Below, piece after piece: positions 12,354 to 24,732 of a DNA stretch of 64,000 nucleotides. The stretch spans positions 1-64,000 of the forward strand of contig CAJQUW010012922.1 in the NCBI GenBank assembly GCA_907163375.1, read 5' to 3'. The DNA comes from Prostheceraeus crozeri. Lineage: Eukaryota; Platyhelminthes; Polycladida; Euryleptidae. The number at the start of each line of letters is the position of its first letter. Position 1 is the stretch's first letter. The translations under genes and the position numbers were made by a program. The notes under the pieces were generated by a model. That model did not search any database, was not told the DNA's origin, and saw only the letters and a program-made list of their open reading frames with translations.

Positions 12354-13559
12354 ATTTGGTTTTTTTTGTTTCTGTTTTCCATGAAGCTATTTCGGCGATA
12401 GCTCTGAGCTGTTACCGAATGTATGCATACATTCCACGTGGAAAAATAATATTCTTTACTGAAAAACCATATTTTTTCTGATGATTCTCCGTTTCCATGA
12501 AGCTATTAAACAGCTGACTACTTTCAAATACTTTCATAGATACGGCCTTGAAAAATCAAGACATTAAACAAACGAGTAGGAATAGAATAAAAACAGGAAA
12601 ATCCGTAGATCGAATATGGAGAAGATAAAGAATAATAATAGGTTAAACGTCTAATATAGACAACAGTATCTATTCTCTTGTCAAATGAATGATAGAAATT
12701 GTCATAATTATTTGTGTCACACCCACTGCGCTCGTGTGTAAGAGCTAATAAACTGCATTCAGTGGTGAACCAGGCTTTACAGTTATTTCAACATAAACAA
12801 TCGAATTTCATGATTTCCACCTCCAATCCAGCTTATTGCCATTGCTATTTCAAAATTAGTACATATTCAATGCGAGATGTATGTTATATTATTATCAATT
12901 AATGATAAATTGTTCATGTTTTAGTTGTGCCGGTGATTCCGTTTCATTAAAGAGGCTATATGAGCGATCCCAGTCCTGAGAGTAATCAATATCAGCAGAC
13001 TGTTTAACACAGATTGATGCATAGAATAAATGGTTTGATGCGCTCTCGATCAATTAATTGTTTTTCTATGCAGAATGTCAAGGTCGTTGTCATCTATGCA
13101 TTTAAGAATAAAACAGCTGATTTTTCATCGCCAATGACTTAAACTACGATGTTCAATAACATCGTCTGTCTTGCAAGTTTTAACCATTGAAAATGTCTGT
13201 CAAATGCTTTTATGAAATCAGGGAATCGAGGACTTTCATTTGGATGTACATTTAGCTTTGGCCAGTTATCCTGCAAAAATCATTAATTATGAGACATTCA
13301 AATGCGTCTGTCAATGGAGCTATAACCACGAAATATGTCTGTCATCACATGCTTGATATTCCATTATCCAAGAACTTTTGTTAGAGTACATTAAAATATA
13401 TGGCCGACAATCCTGCAGATTTAGTTTTTTCGGTCATAGGGCATGTGGCCATGTGGCCCTTAGTAACCACTATTAGCGAGACAGACGCAAGGTTATGAAA
13501 ACTTTCTATTACACACTACAAATTCATTTAGTTGACAATTTTGGCCACGTTCCCTGCAG

Positions 13560-14632
13560 GAAAAGTGTTGGGCGGCAGGTATAATTCGTTGGAATAAAGA
13601 AACATTTCCCAATAGTGAACGGTCCGAGACGTATGAAGAGGTCTCATTGGAGAGATTAAAAGCCGCTGAAACAGAGGTTCGGACCGCGAAGAACGGTTTT
13701 AGTGGGGAAGCAAGTGGAGGCATGGTTAGCAACGTGTTAGAAAAAACTATACAAGATTATTTGACAGTAACTGTTATGTTTATCTCAGAGATGCCATGTA
13801 TAATACACAATTACACATTTCAGTGTGTTGACAAACACATACAGTTGTTACGCAACACATACGCTTACAGATTTTCACAATTTGTTATTTGAACTTTTGC
13901 TTCACTGGATCAGTAGTGGTATCATTGCTTGATTGTTATCGATCGCGCACAATAGTTTGCAATTACTTATGGCAAGTGCAAGCACTCTCACATAATACCC
14001 TGAAATCCTTTTTAAAAGTTTTTTTCAGAAATATTCCTAACCTTTAGATATTTTATTAAATTTTCTCAACTGAACCGCTTTCCAATTTTAGGCTGACCGT
14101 CAAGTTGTAAAGGACCAGCGAAAAGCAACTGCGGAGGACATTAAAAGGATTTGGTCTGAAACCAGGAGATTGATCGAAGAATACGGCGACTCGGATATGG
14201 TCACGTTTAGAAAGTGAGTGAGGCATGATGTCGCAAGTACTTGATTGATCGGACACTATACTTAACCCTATTCGTCATCTTCTGTTTTCTTAAAATTAAT
14301 GCTTTAATGTTAAGCGAATGTCAACGGCTACCTAGCCTTGATTGTCTCTACGTACTGTTGTTCATGCTGTTTAATTCTGTCAATGTATTCAAGAGACGCT
14401 TCACGGTAGATTGACACGGAAAACACTAGTATTGGGGTGATTAGTCGATGAGGGCTTCTTTTCAATTTCAACTGTATTTCAGAAACAGAAATTACTTGCT
14501 AACATGCATTGGAGCATTCTATCCGGTACGACTGATCCCTCTATCGGAGATATCTGTGAAGCAGATACAAGAGCCTTTTGGGATGACAGATGACTCGTAC
14601 ATTGTCCGGATTGTCGGTAAAAAGTTTTAAGG
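13560..14632 (+). CDS. Exons of a tyrosine-recombinase-like gene (partial)
   Basis: Three plus-strand exons join in phase. They are 13560 to about 13762 (acceptor CCTGCAG, donor GTAACT), 14092-14213 (acceptor TTTTAG, donor GTGAGT) and 14483-14632 (acceptor TATTTCAG). The reading includes ETYEEVSLERLKAAETEV, then TAEDIKRIWSETRRLIEEYG, then FRKNRNYLLTCIGAFYPVR and SYIVRIVGKK. The RNYLLT...R...LS...V pattern resembles the start of a tyrosine-recombinase catalytic domain, with Arg of PVR as the candidate first catalytic residue. This is a weak pattern match. The last exon reaches TAA at 14630-14632, although a strong donor-like AAG/GTATGT lies one base later, so this copy may be truncated or mutated. 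A 20.75-kb transposon begins 51 bp downstream, so further 3' exons may have been displaced. Confidence 0.4.
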
Positions 14633-14683
14633 TATGTTGATGTAGAGGTTTCAACGCTTCATAAGTTATTATTACATTATCAT

Positions 14684-15350
14684 ATGTCGTTGAAGTTAGC
14701 ACCAACTTCAACACCAAATTTTTGAATAGAGTTTGTACAGAATAGGAAACCACATGTTTAGGTACTACTGATGACGCTGAGTTTGTACAGCCAAAAAGTT
14801 TTCCAAAATTCGAACTCTTTCACCTTCAAAATTCAAATTTAAATTCGAAAAATTGGTGCAAGTATTGGTGGTACCTGGTTAGCGAGTTTGTACAGCATTC
14901 CGATGGAAAAATTTAGATACAAGAGCAAAAAACTGAGTTTGTACAGCAACTTCCAGCACTTTCCTTACACGAACAACCGGAAAAAACCGCCAAAAACCGA
15001 TTTTTTCAAAAAATGATAAGATTTTCCAGAAAAGTACTTGGTGCTACATGGAAAATGAGTTTGTACAGTGCTCTAACCGGTGGAAGAGTGTTCTACTAAT
15101 CCAGTCTGAGTTTGAACACACACTTCTCCGACACTCCAACGACTGGTAAATACCGGTTATTTTACAGTAACTACAAGAATACTGCCCATTTATGAACAAA
15201 TCAATTGGTGCTACATGGAAAATGAGTTTGTACAGTGCTCTAACCGGTGGAAGAGAGTGTTCTACTAATCCAGTCTGAGTTTGAACACACACTTCTCCGA
15301 CACTCCAGCACTCCTACGACCGGTAAATACCGGTTATTGTACAGTAACTA
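14684..15350 (+). repeat. Left terminal inverted repeat of the 20.75-kb element
   Basis: Starts ATGTCGTTGAA. It contains GAGTTTGTACAG at about 14729, 14779, 14883, 14936, 15058 and 15224, and an internal direct duplication of about 166 bp (from about 15060). The whole block recurs inverted at the right end. The regularly repeated 12-mer is a likely transposase-binding site. Confidence 0.85.
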
Positions 15351-16540
15351 CAAGAATACTGCCCATTTATGATCATGGAATGATAAGTTTCTCTAAGTTG
15401 GATGTCAAAGTAAGTGACTTCAAAGTCTCTTTTACCTCATGATTGGGGTAAATACGACATGGCCTGGGTGTTTTTGCATCTGAGTACGTTTTCATATAGA
15501 TTTGCGAATTAAACTCCGATGATGTGTTGGGAATGTATTATGAAATGACGGTGATGTGTTTCGCTCCTATCTTGGTAATAGAGCAACTGATCTTTACAAG
15601 AAAATCCTAAGTGCTACCTTATCGCTACCTAGAATAGACATTTTCACATATAGAAGTGGATCTTGGTTTATTTGTGATTGCATCAACTTTCACAATTGCA
15701 GGCGAATGTCGACTGAGAAAAATGACTTGGTTATCTCAATGTCTCACCGTTGAAGGTGGATGTGATTTGTTCAATGCTTAATATATATCTGATTCAGTGT
15801 GGTGCAGTTTGGAGAACAATTCAACGTCGTCTAATGGCATTTCACACCGATTTATTCCTCACAATCTAAATTAACTGACTGTACATCTTATGCCGTGAAT
15901 AATTTTCTAGTCAGCCTGAATACAGGTCTGAATTTGCACTACATTCAATGGAAAATTGGTTTCCTGTGATGATCTTGGTGAGTCCTAGTCGTGGCCATTA
16001 GTATTCCAGACCCCAACAGGCAGACAACGAAAAACAGCTCAATGTTGTCGACTTACTTCCATTTGTCATCGTCACTATGTCTTCTGCATCAACAATATTG
16101 ACAAAATGGTAAGTCGGAAATTCCCTATCAATTTCTATTTGCAGTCATGTTTCTTAACAATACACTGTATTGCAGTCACATTAAAAACAGCAAGGCTCTT
16201 AAGGCCTAGACTATACGTAGCAATCGCGCCTTATGGATCCATGCGATTTGAAGTTTTCCCAGTTCTTGGGGCGGATTTCACATTATACAGTGCAATCATA
16301 ATTTAACTATTTCATGAACTACACAACTGGATTTTCCACTAAACGTTTGAATTTTCATTGTTTACGCAATACGTATGGAATTGAAAAATTAAGAGGATTG
16401 ATTTTTGCTAATAGATTTCAATTTTTCATTTCATCACAGTATGGGACAATCGTGGAAATCTTATACATGATCGAAGTCTTACAACATAGTTGAAATTACG
16501 AATATGGCATACAAGGACAGCATAGACAAACTATAGGACA
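15351..16540. other. Element interior without a recognised gene
   Basis: AT-rich. A plus-strand open frame at 15556-15753 has no recognisable motif. Nothing else is seen. Confidence 0.45.
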
Positions 16541-17502
16541 CAGGGCTGTGGAGGCGTAAAAAATTGGCCGCCTACGGCTTTCGAAATTTTAATGAATGAT
16601 GTGATTTGATAAAATCCTATTTATTATTTGATGCATATTTGATGTTATTTGATATACCTTTGTTATAGATGCAATTTATGCCACCCAATATAAAAAATTA
16701 CTGAATGAAGTTTAGATACCGTACATGTCCTTCATTGAATAGATTCCATTGGTTTACTACCGTACAAGTAATTCATCAGTCGTCTGTAGTGTATTTAGTA
16801 GTTGTAGTGTCCGCTATTCAATAACAGAAGTAAATCTATGAAAACATATGGTGCGAATTCGGCTATTGTGATATTAGTTACTTCGGCGTTTGGACACCAT
16901 CACCGCCGTTTCCTTTGATTAATGAATGAATTTTCATTAATTAGTAGGTATTGTATAGGCAACAGCTAGCCGATCATGTCTGTGAAGTAGATCCATTAAA
17001 CTTTCTGATTGATGAAATGTAGATCTAGGCTGGTTGAGAAAACATGAACTCATAGAAATCGACCATAATCCGATCTTTATATGAACGTCATATTTGTTAT
17101 GTTTCTTTACCAGACTACGTGAGGGTCTAGCTATACGCATGATGTTCATGAAAAACTCCGAATTATTTAACAGTACTGTAGAAGGCTACTACTAAAGTAG
17201 TAGCCTTCTTTTGGCACTGTTCAATAATTCGGAGTGCATGAATCTGGTTGGGTACTGGGGTCAAATATGAAAATCTATGACAGCAGTACCCAACCAAATT
17301 TGTAGACTACTGTAGCCTACCGTGTTAAGAATAGCAAGATTAATCATCAGTGTGTAGAACTAGACCGACAACGGAAAATTAATTATATCGTATAGCATCA
17401 TATCACGTTTATACCATGTTATTATTATAACTACAGTATATGGTATTGCTGAAGTCTGAGGCGGAGACACTTTTCAAATAGGCCGCCTCGAACACAGCCC
17501 TG
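16541..17502. mobile_element. Non-autonomous hAT-type element, 962 bp
   Basis: It begins CAGGGCTGTG and ends CACAGCCCTG, and is flanked on both sides by ATAGGACA (16533-16540 and 17503-17510). An 8-bp duplication and CAGGG termini are hAT hallmarks. There is no transposase inside. GGCCGCC motifs lie near both ends. An 81-bp foldback (17155-17235) is nested within. Confidence 0.88.
17155..17235. repeat. 81-bp foldback (long hairpin)
   Basis: Outer arms ACTCCGAATTATT and its inverse are perfect. Inner arms AGAAGGCTACTACT and AGTAGTAGCCTTCT are perfect 14-mers around an AA centre. It sits inside the hAT-type MITE and could be a nested foldback element. No duplication directly abuts it. Confidence 0.85.
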
Positions 17503-17510
17503 ATAGGACA

Positions 17511-18792
17511 TGCGTAAAGACAGTGAATCGATGTGTCAGTTCATGCATTGAATTCATTTTATAATTCTAAAAATTTCTGTCGATGTTGCATCTACTAGTT
17601 GTTATGATTATGATTTATACTTTTCAAATCGAATAGGAAAGGAATTTACCAATCTTGATACTTAAATATAACACTAACTTCATCATGCCGTTTATGTTAT
17701 TCAACTAATATCTCCTGACCATTATTAGAAATTGATGCATCAAATGGTGAATTACATTTGCAGGTCCTCTCCTTCCAGCGTGACTCATATTTTATTTCAT
17801 CTCAGCTATCATTTCATTGTCTCATCTCGAAATTGTAAATAGATATCATCACAAATTGTCATGTGCATCATAATCTGTATTCATCCATAATTTGTAATCA
17901 TCATGATAACGTGTTTTCATTTTTGAAAAATAAACGTTTCTGACTTCTACTAGACTGACTGGTGAAAGGCTTATTTATACTACGGTGTTTTAGGCAAGTT
18001 TTAATGAAATTCGTTTCTACCAATGTTGGCCTTTGGTTTTAGTGTTTTGTAATGGTAAACAGCATAGTGAAAATCTAGTCTAGTCGAGATTGGACCCGTA
18101 AATTTCTTTTTCAACGGTTAACTGATGTGAATTAGTCAATCCGTTAACATGGGTAACTGACGAACAACATTATCTTGCTGCGATAACATAACATTTCAAG
18201 TAATCTAATTAAGTAGCATGCGTATAAAAATACGCCTACTACCAAATTGAAGATAATTGATTGTAATAAAAATTAGCAATATTATTCTCGATTTTATCAT
18301 AATGTTTTACTGCACATTATGTATCTCTTGTTTTCGACTTAACTTATCTTAAAATGCATGGAATAAGTTAATTTGAACAGGGTCATAATGAATGAACCGT
18401 TTAGCGATTGGTTGATCGCTCACATCACTACTATAAAGTGAAATGAAAGCTAATTTAACTTAAAAGAGCCGTAAAGTCTTAAGTCCCCAAGTCTCCCTAC
18501 TCGTATGCCAAATCATACCTTGCTATGATTACAAAAATATAGATTCTATTAACCATGTATGAATGAAACTTTCAAGAATTTTTAGGTATTGATGACACAG
18601 TGGTTGTAATATCAGCACTTTTCTTTTATTCATTAAGCAGTGGCAGCGTTTTCACAAAATTTGTGTCAAATCACCTGCCATGTATCACTCGAATTCTCAT
18701 AATGATTTTCCCTCTAACACATGCAATAATGATTATCAAAAATATCCACTCTTCAGTGATTAAGGTGATTTCAATAGACTTCTTAATTTCAG
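17511..18792. other. Element interior without a recognised gene
   Basis: AT-rich, no clear coding or repeat signal apart from small inverted segments near 18115-18165. It ends at the acceptor before the DUF4806-like exon. Confidence 0.45.
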
Positions 18793-19164
18793 TTCAATTC
18801 CTTGGAAGAAAAGTTGGTGAAGCTGGAACGTGTGAGATTGCAAATCGCCCTGGACGCCTTCGTTCTGAAAGCACTAATTTCTCTACAAATCAACTAATCA
18901 TCTCAGGTTCAACCGTTGTTAGTTACTCGCAAAGTGTGCCGACTCATTGCACCGGACGAGTTGATGCAATTTTTCATCCGAGACGACAAGTTTTCAAAGT
19001 GGAAATTCTCGAAGAGATGTTTTCCAACATCTTTTCCGACATTTCCGACACTTTATCAAGTTGTGATATCCGTAATACGAGTATGTGCAAACCTGGCCGG
19101 AAATTATGATCAAGTGGTGTCACGTGTGATCGAAAAGCGTCGAAAGAACGAGTGTCACAATTAA
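18793..19164 (+). pseudogene. DUF4806-like exon with one in-frame stop
   Basis: An acceptor, TTAATTTCAG, ends at 18792. The frame reads NSLEEKLVKLERVRLQIALD, reaches one TAA at about 18895, then continues in the same frame as RKVCRLIAPDELMQFF, KWKFSKRCFPTSF and YQVVISVIRVCANLAG to a stop at 19162-19164. The order (a Leu-rich start, a helix with RKVCRLIAPDEL, a KWKF segment and a V..VIRV helix) resembles the DUF4806 domain. Such domains occur in proteins near transposases in several invertebrates. The assignment is by pattern only. It lies about 7.7 kb upstream of the element's transposase and is probably a cargo gene remnant. Confidence 0.4.
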
Positions 19165-20396
19165 ATCAAACGGCAATGCCTGACTCCGATCAACAGAGGG
19201 AAGAAGAATCTCAGAAATTGTATTAGTTCATGAACTCTACGAAGAAGTGTAGCTCACAGACATTCGAATTACATTCACATTGTTATAATTAGTATCTATG
19301 ATCACTTCTTAAAATCTTTCCGTCGGTATTTTATGCAAGATGTGCTTCACTTGAGGTGATGCTAGTGTTTTCTTGTACCGGGTACGTTATGATAAAGGTA
19401 CATTCTATTGTTTTATATACTCACATTCGTCGTTTTACATCAGCTTGTCGTCCATTGTTCATTTATCAATCTAGTAATTCTTTTTATAGAAGTTTTGATC
19501 ATATGTATTTCTGTACGAAACTTCAATCATTTCCACTCACACATTACATTACAGTAATGCATGGGAAGTTTGTAATCATTGCCAAAAGGGAAAAATTACT
19601 GTGTGACTTATCATTTCAAACGCCATTCGACAGCTACTGTTTCAATGTTGAATAAACGTATTATTCGTACGTACACTATTATATGATATCATACAATAGT
19701 ATATTTTGGGTATGAAGGTCAATGATAAGTAAGTTTTTTCGTGTGCCATTTGTGTGATGATGCTTATACTTCATTTGATAGGTTAACATTTAAAATTGGA
19801 TATGCAATTCTTTATCCTGTTTTAAATTATGAAATAAAGATTTGCATAATCCGTCTAGTATGAAAATAAAATGATTTTCTTCTCATACCTACTAGTAAAA
19901 CGGCTGCCTTAGAAAAACTTGGAACTTCGCACAATAAGACTACCAATAGGCTAATAGTAACATTGCAATTGTCCATGAATGTTGACATATTCCCATTTTG
20001 GCAAGTTTACAAGCTTTCCACTTCCAGACCAGTCGATAATTGCTTTACCCTTGTTATTTGTTTAACGAATGGTAATTGTTGGTATACATATTTCTCAATT
20101 TGTCGTCTCTGGTGCTCAACAGATATCTCGTGTAAAGTTGTTGGTTTTCCTTGAAACTTTACAAGCAAATGGGATAGCTTCGTGAGACGACCACTTTGTT
20201 TAATGTATTTTAATTGAATTGCCGATTGTAATATGACTTACCTGTCCATATTTCCGGAAGCGCTAGATATTTGTAGCCAATTCGTTCAACATCAGTGAAA
20301 CATCGGTAGTGTATCTATGATCCGTAGTTAGCTCGTACAGGACCCGCTTATCCTAAGTAATCTGTCCGTTCGCTACCCGTCGACGATCTTAAACTT
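19165..20396. other. Element interior without a recognised gene
   Basis: AT-rich. Plus-strand open frames at 19356-19655 and 19963-20154 show no family motif and no convincing splice context. Confidence 0.4.
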
Positions 20397-20840
20397 GTCC
20401 GTTGGAATCCGTATTTAGTCCGTCAGAGTCCATAATTAGTCCGTTAGAATCCGTATTTAGTCCGTCAGAGTCCATAATTAGTCCGTTAGAATCCGTATTT
20501 AGTCCGTCAGAATCCGTATTTAGTCCGTCAGAGTCCATAATTAGTCCGTCAGAATCCGTAATTAGTCCGTTGGTTATCTGTGGTCAGTCCGTTCAGAATC
20601 CGCGAATTCATCATATCCGTCAACTGTCCGTCAGATTATTTTAATGCGGACAAATAATGTCCGCTATTGTTCCTTTGAAGTCCGTTCTAATGCCTTAGGC
20701 TACCCGTTCTTTGTCCTTTCATTTCCGCCCTATGTCCTTGTGATGTCCTCGGCGGACAAAATTTGTCCACCGTTTACTATCCGTTAACTGACCGCGAACG
20801 GACACCAAAAAGACATTCAGCGGACTTCCGCCAGATGACT
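20397..20840. repeat. 21-bp tandem repeats and a TCCGT-rich tract
   Basis: About nine copies of a 21-bp unit of the form AGTCCGTYAGARTCCRTAWTT run from about 20397 to 20580. Because 21 is a multiple of three, the array leaves an open frame on the plus strand (Ser/Pro-rich), which is a by-product. Looser TCCGT/GGACA motifs continue to 20840, ending at the MITE. Confidence 0.85.
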
Positions 20841-20856
20841 TTTTGCTCGGCGGGTA

Positions 20857-21300
20857 GGTGACATGCCACGCTCAATCACGCGTAATTACACATGACCCCA
20901 AACATTCGTGGCTATGCGGGATATTGCTGCAATTTAAGTTATATAAGTAAGTATATTTGGCAGTCCTGTTATATAGACTTTGCGTCTCATGTGTCTGCCT
21001 GTATCAGAGGCTAAACAATGTGATAGGACCTCAATTTCATGCTCAGGGAAGACAGAACATGCTTAGCGGTTCATCTTAGTGGTTCAAGTGGCAGCGCAGA
21101 CAACCGTGGACGACGCGCAAACTAGAAACGCTCGCCCGCGCGTATTCTTAAACATCTCCCATGTTTTAACAGCATCAGATCAAGTGATTTCTGACTCTTA
21201 GTGCAGCGCATATATACGCGGGTAGAAGAATAGAATGTTCTTAACCACGGATGTTTGGGGTGTTCCGTAATTGCGCCTGAATAACGCGTGGCATGTCACC
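20857..21300. mobile_element. TA-flanked MITE, uninterrupted copy
   Basis: It begins GGTGACATGCCACG and ends CGTGGCATGTCACC, flanked by TA at 20855-20856 and 21301-21302. It matches both halves of the split copy at 2340-6498 throughout. Length 444 bp, no coding capacity. Confidence 0.9.
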
Positions 21301-22260
21301 TAGTGTAGATTTATGTTTATGTGAGATAAAAATGGGCAGTGTTTATAGTATGTAAGCGTATTTTGAAGCTGAATAGGCCTATTTTTAAATAGGATACTTG
21401 CATGAAATGCTACAACTGATATACGTTCAAAAACAGAATTAGCCTATTTTAGAAATATACGAGCGCATTAGAGAAAAGAATATCAGAATTAGGCCTAAAT
21501 ATCGTAAAGGTTTCTCGTTCTTTCTGGACGTAGATCCTTTCGTTTGATTGACTTGAAATGGCATCTAGCTGTTATTAATCGATCGAAATCCATGAACTCG
21601 AAACAAGCTTGGATCTTGAGCATTGCACCCTATTGTCGTTTAAGACATCTATGATTTCAAAATATGTTGGTGACGATTTTATTGACACATGCAGGAGTGT
21701 ATCAAAAACTTAAGCGACAAAAATCAAAATTTTGCACGTTGTCGCACCTATCTCGATGGGCCTTGTCGCATTTACCCCGGACCTGGTTTTCACTACCAAA
21801 ATCGATCGGGCTACGTAAATAATGAAGAGGTATTCGATCGAATCCGCTATTTCGTGTGGATGAACTTGACATCTTACTGTGATATAAAAGGTCGCCCATA
21901 TTTAATTCCAGCTTGCTTCTCTTGACAGCAAACAAAATTTGTTGCAGAGTAAAGCAAATAAGGCCCAATTTTCAAAAACTGCCAAATCTTTCACCAAGTG
22001 CCAGGGTGGCATGCAATACTTTTGCGAAATAAAATGCCTTAGAGATTGGCTATATGCAGGCACATATGGATGCAAACTGAACGGTTTCTTGGCTATGAGC
22101 TATTGGTTTGGGCTACAACCTAATCGCATTTACCTAATGTTGCATTTCCCCAAGCCAGCCTATCGTAATTATAATCCTGCAATATCTTTATACACTGCAT
22201 GTTCAATATTTTCATCTACAATCAACGATCAAGGTCACTTAACTATCACATGTTGATTTA
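21301..22260 (+). other. Two unexplained open frames, possible exons
   Basis: Open frames at 21689-21925 and 21939-22256 (plus strand, 78 and 105 codons) are rich in Cys, Tyr and Trp, with strings such as CRTYLDGPCRIYPGPG and CLRDWLYAGTYGCKLNG. An acceptor-like ACATGCAG precedes the first and TTGTTGCAG lies within the start of the second. No family is recognised. They may be chance frames or cargo of the large transposon. Confidence 0.2.
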
Positions 22261-24708
22261 AAAATTTGGCGGATGACTGAAGGTCGAAATTCCATCTTTT
22301 GCAGCGAATTGCGTGTATTTGTATTTCTTAATCTATTCGCGGCTGTTTATGTTTAAATAGCACATAGAATTACAAACTTTCACATAGGAAAATGAAGTAA
22401 TATGTAAGTTTGCTAGGTTTACGCTCATTTATACAGCATCATTTAATTAGTATTAGCACATGAAAAGATCTAATTGTTCAAATATTTGACGATGAACAAA
22501 TCAACAAAAATGAGATTAGCAATGAATATATCCCGTAAGTTTTATATGTCAACATTTTATGGCTACTGAACTGAGAGCCTAACTAGCCTGCTTGACTGTT
22601 ATACAATTTTTGATACATCCGGTGATTAACATCATCAGTTAAGGTTCAGAAAATCAAGTTCCTATTTCTATCAGTTGTGTTGAACCTACATACAAGGTTT
22701 ATAACCTACATTGCGGTTATTGCAATGTAACGCATATTTCATTTTAAGGAGCTATACTTCGGGTTGTACGACATAACTTGAAAATCAGTAGGTTGCCTTC
22801 TACACCGCTCGTTAAGACATCTGGTGATCACATTCTTTCATTTGAAATTATTCAAATTATCAACTTAGTGAGCATGTAGTGTATCTGAACATGCGTGACT
22901 GATTACAGAGAGCGTCTGTTCAACAACTACGATTATGACTCCCCTGTTCTCATGTTTGACCGATAAGTCTTCAACATTTTTTGAGTGTGAACACGAAATT
23001 GAAATATTTTGACCACTACTTTCCCCATAAACAAAAAGACGACTTAGCATTGGTCTGAAATTGGACTAACTGGTCTGAAAAACGCAGAAATATTATTTTT
23101 CTAATTTGTCCAAAAAACCCCATTAATACATCCATTTTCATGCATGCTATTCGTGTCTTAGAGAATAATTCCTCTTATTTCCTTCTCTAGGGCTCGTCTA
23201 AATTAAGTACTGGAACTGGATAAGACGAGACGAGACAAAAATCGCCTAGAAGTCGTTAAAAATACGTCCAAACTGTTAGGATCTTCAGTGAAAATATGGA
23301 ATTCGCTAATATTAAGATAGTAGCATATTTATAATGCAAAATATTTATGAAAATAAACGTAGTTTCTCGTCTGCGAAGCACGTCAAAAACTGATACTAAA
23401 TTTTGAAATAATATTCGAAAAGAAGACGACTGTGAGATGTTTGCCCTTTTCATTTTCGCTATTATCTCTTAACAAATTTATTGAAGATTCAATGAATAAA
23501 TCATTCTAATGTACTTCTAAATATTCTTAAATGCAACCTATATGTCAAAATAATACAAAATATCTGATTTTTATTGATATCACGGACTTTTCAAAAATCA
23601 CAATTAAATGAACATATTTTGTTGCTGTGAATCATATTTCATGGAGATCTTCTGACCTTTCGTGAGGCTAAACAGAAACCCAGGTTGTTATTTCTACGAT
23701 ACAGTCCATGCTTAGAAAATTTGGGTTAGAGGATTACACGTGATTCTGTTCAAAATACAAAATTTCTTCGACTATTAATAGTTTTTATAAAATAACCGGT
23801 AATTAGTTTAATGAACCATCGTATATTAGGCAATACAAGCAAAGATATTGAATACAAGAGTAAAAAGTATGGATTGGAAAACTATCACTATTATATCCAA
23901 GAAACAAATATTTAATCAAGCTGTTTTATTTTGATTTCAAACATTGACAACAAAAGCTACTTTTAAAAAAAATATAAGAAAACAAACAAAATTGTTCAAA
24001 GTCACACCTATTTTGCGACGCATCATTTGTAAACATTTATCTATGTATATATGAAAACAAAACAATGAAAGGGCCAATAAGAAACAAACAGTACATATAC
24101 ATATCTTACAGTGACACTTAAACTTAGACTCCAAAAAATGATATTGTTCAATGGGTAAAACAGCTCTTCAAATGCTGAAATGGCATCCTCGCCCAGTAGA
24201 ATATGGGTCTGTAAACATAATGGGTATATTTGGTATAATATCTCTATGAAATGAAGAATTTAAATCATAAATATAATGACATTTTTCCATTGTGTTGTTT
24301 GATTTCTATTCACTTGTTTGGCTGAGAATACTCAGCTGAATAACCATTTTTACAATGATGGATTCTGGATGTGTCCGTTATCGTGGAATTAATTAATTTA
24401 CTCGAGGAAAGTGTTGTTCCCATCAAGTATAATTGTACTATACATACAGTTCATGAGATGGGATCAATACAGTAAATTCAAGTTTTAATATGTATATTTA
24501 ATTGTAAATTATGCAACATCTTAAATAACATGGTAATGAAATTGAATTGTAACTGTAAATAATGTTTTGTGCGATTCCAATGACTGATTTGTGCATATTT
24601 AATGGCACTAATGGATTTGTTTGTGTTTTCGATTTATCTGTGATCAAAATTATTTTGTTTGAACTGCAACGTTTGCAAATAGTTATTCTTTTTACTTCTT
24701 TAAACGAG
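22261..24708. other. Element interior without a recognised gene
   Basis: Very AT-rich. Small open frames on both strands show no motif. No repeat structure stands out. Confidence 0.45.
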
Positions 24709-24732
24709 ATGGCGGAGGGAACTGAGAAGAAT
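24709..24732 (+). CDS. Candidate first coding exon, MAEGTEKN
   Basis: ATG at 24709 in the context ACGAGATGG, eight codons, then a consensus donor GTAAGT at 24733. It may be the 5' coding exon of a gene of the large transposon, but no partner exon is proven. Very short, so chance is possible. Confidence 0.2.

Noticed and set aside
20402-20644. Ser-rich 80-codon frame
   Set aside because: Produced by a 21-bp tandem array; no start context, splice site or family.
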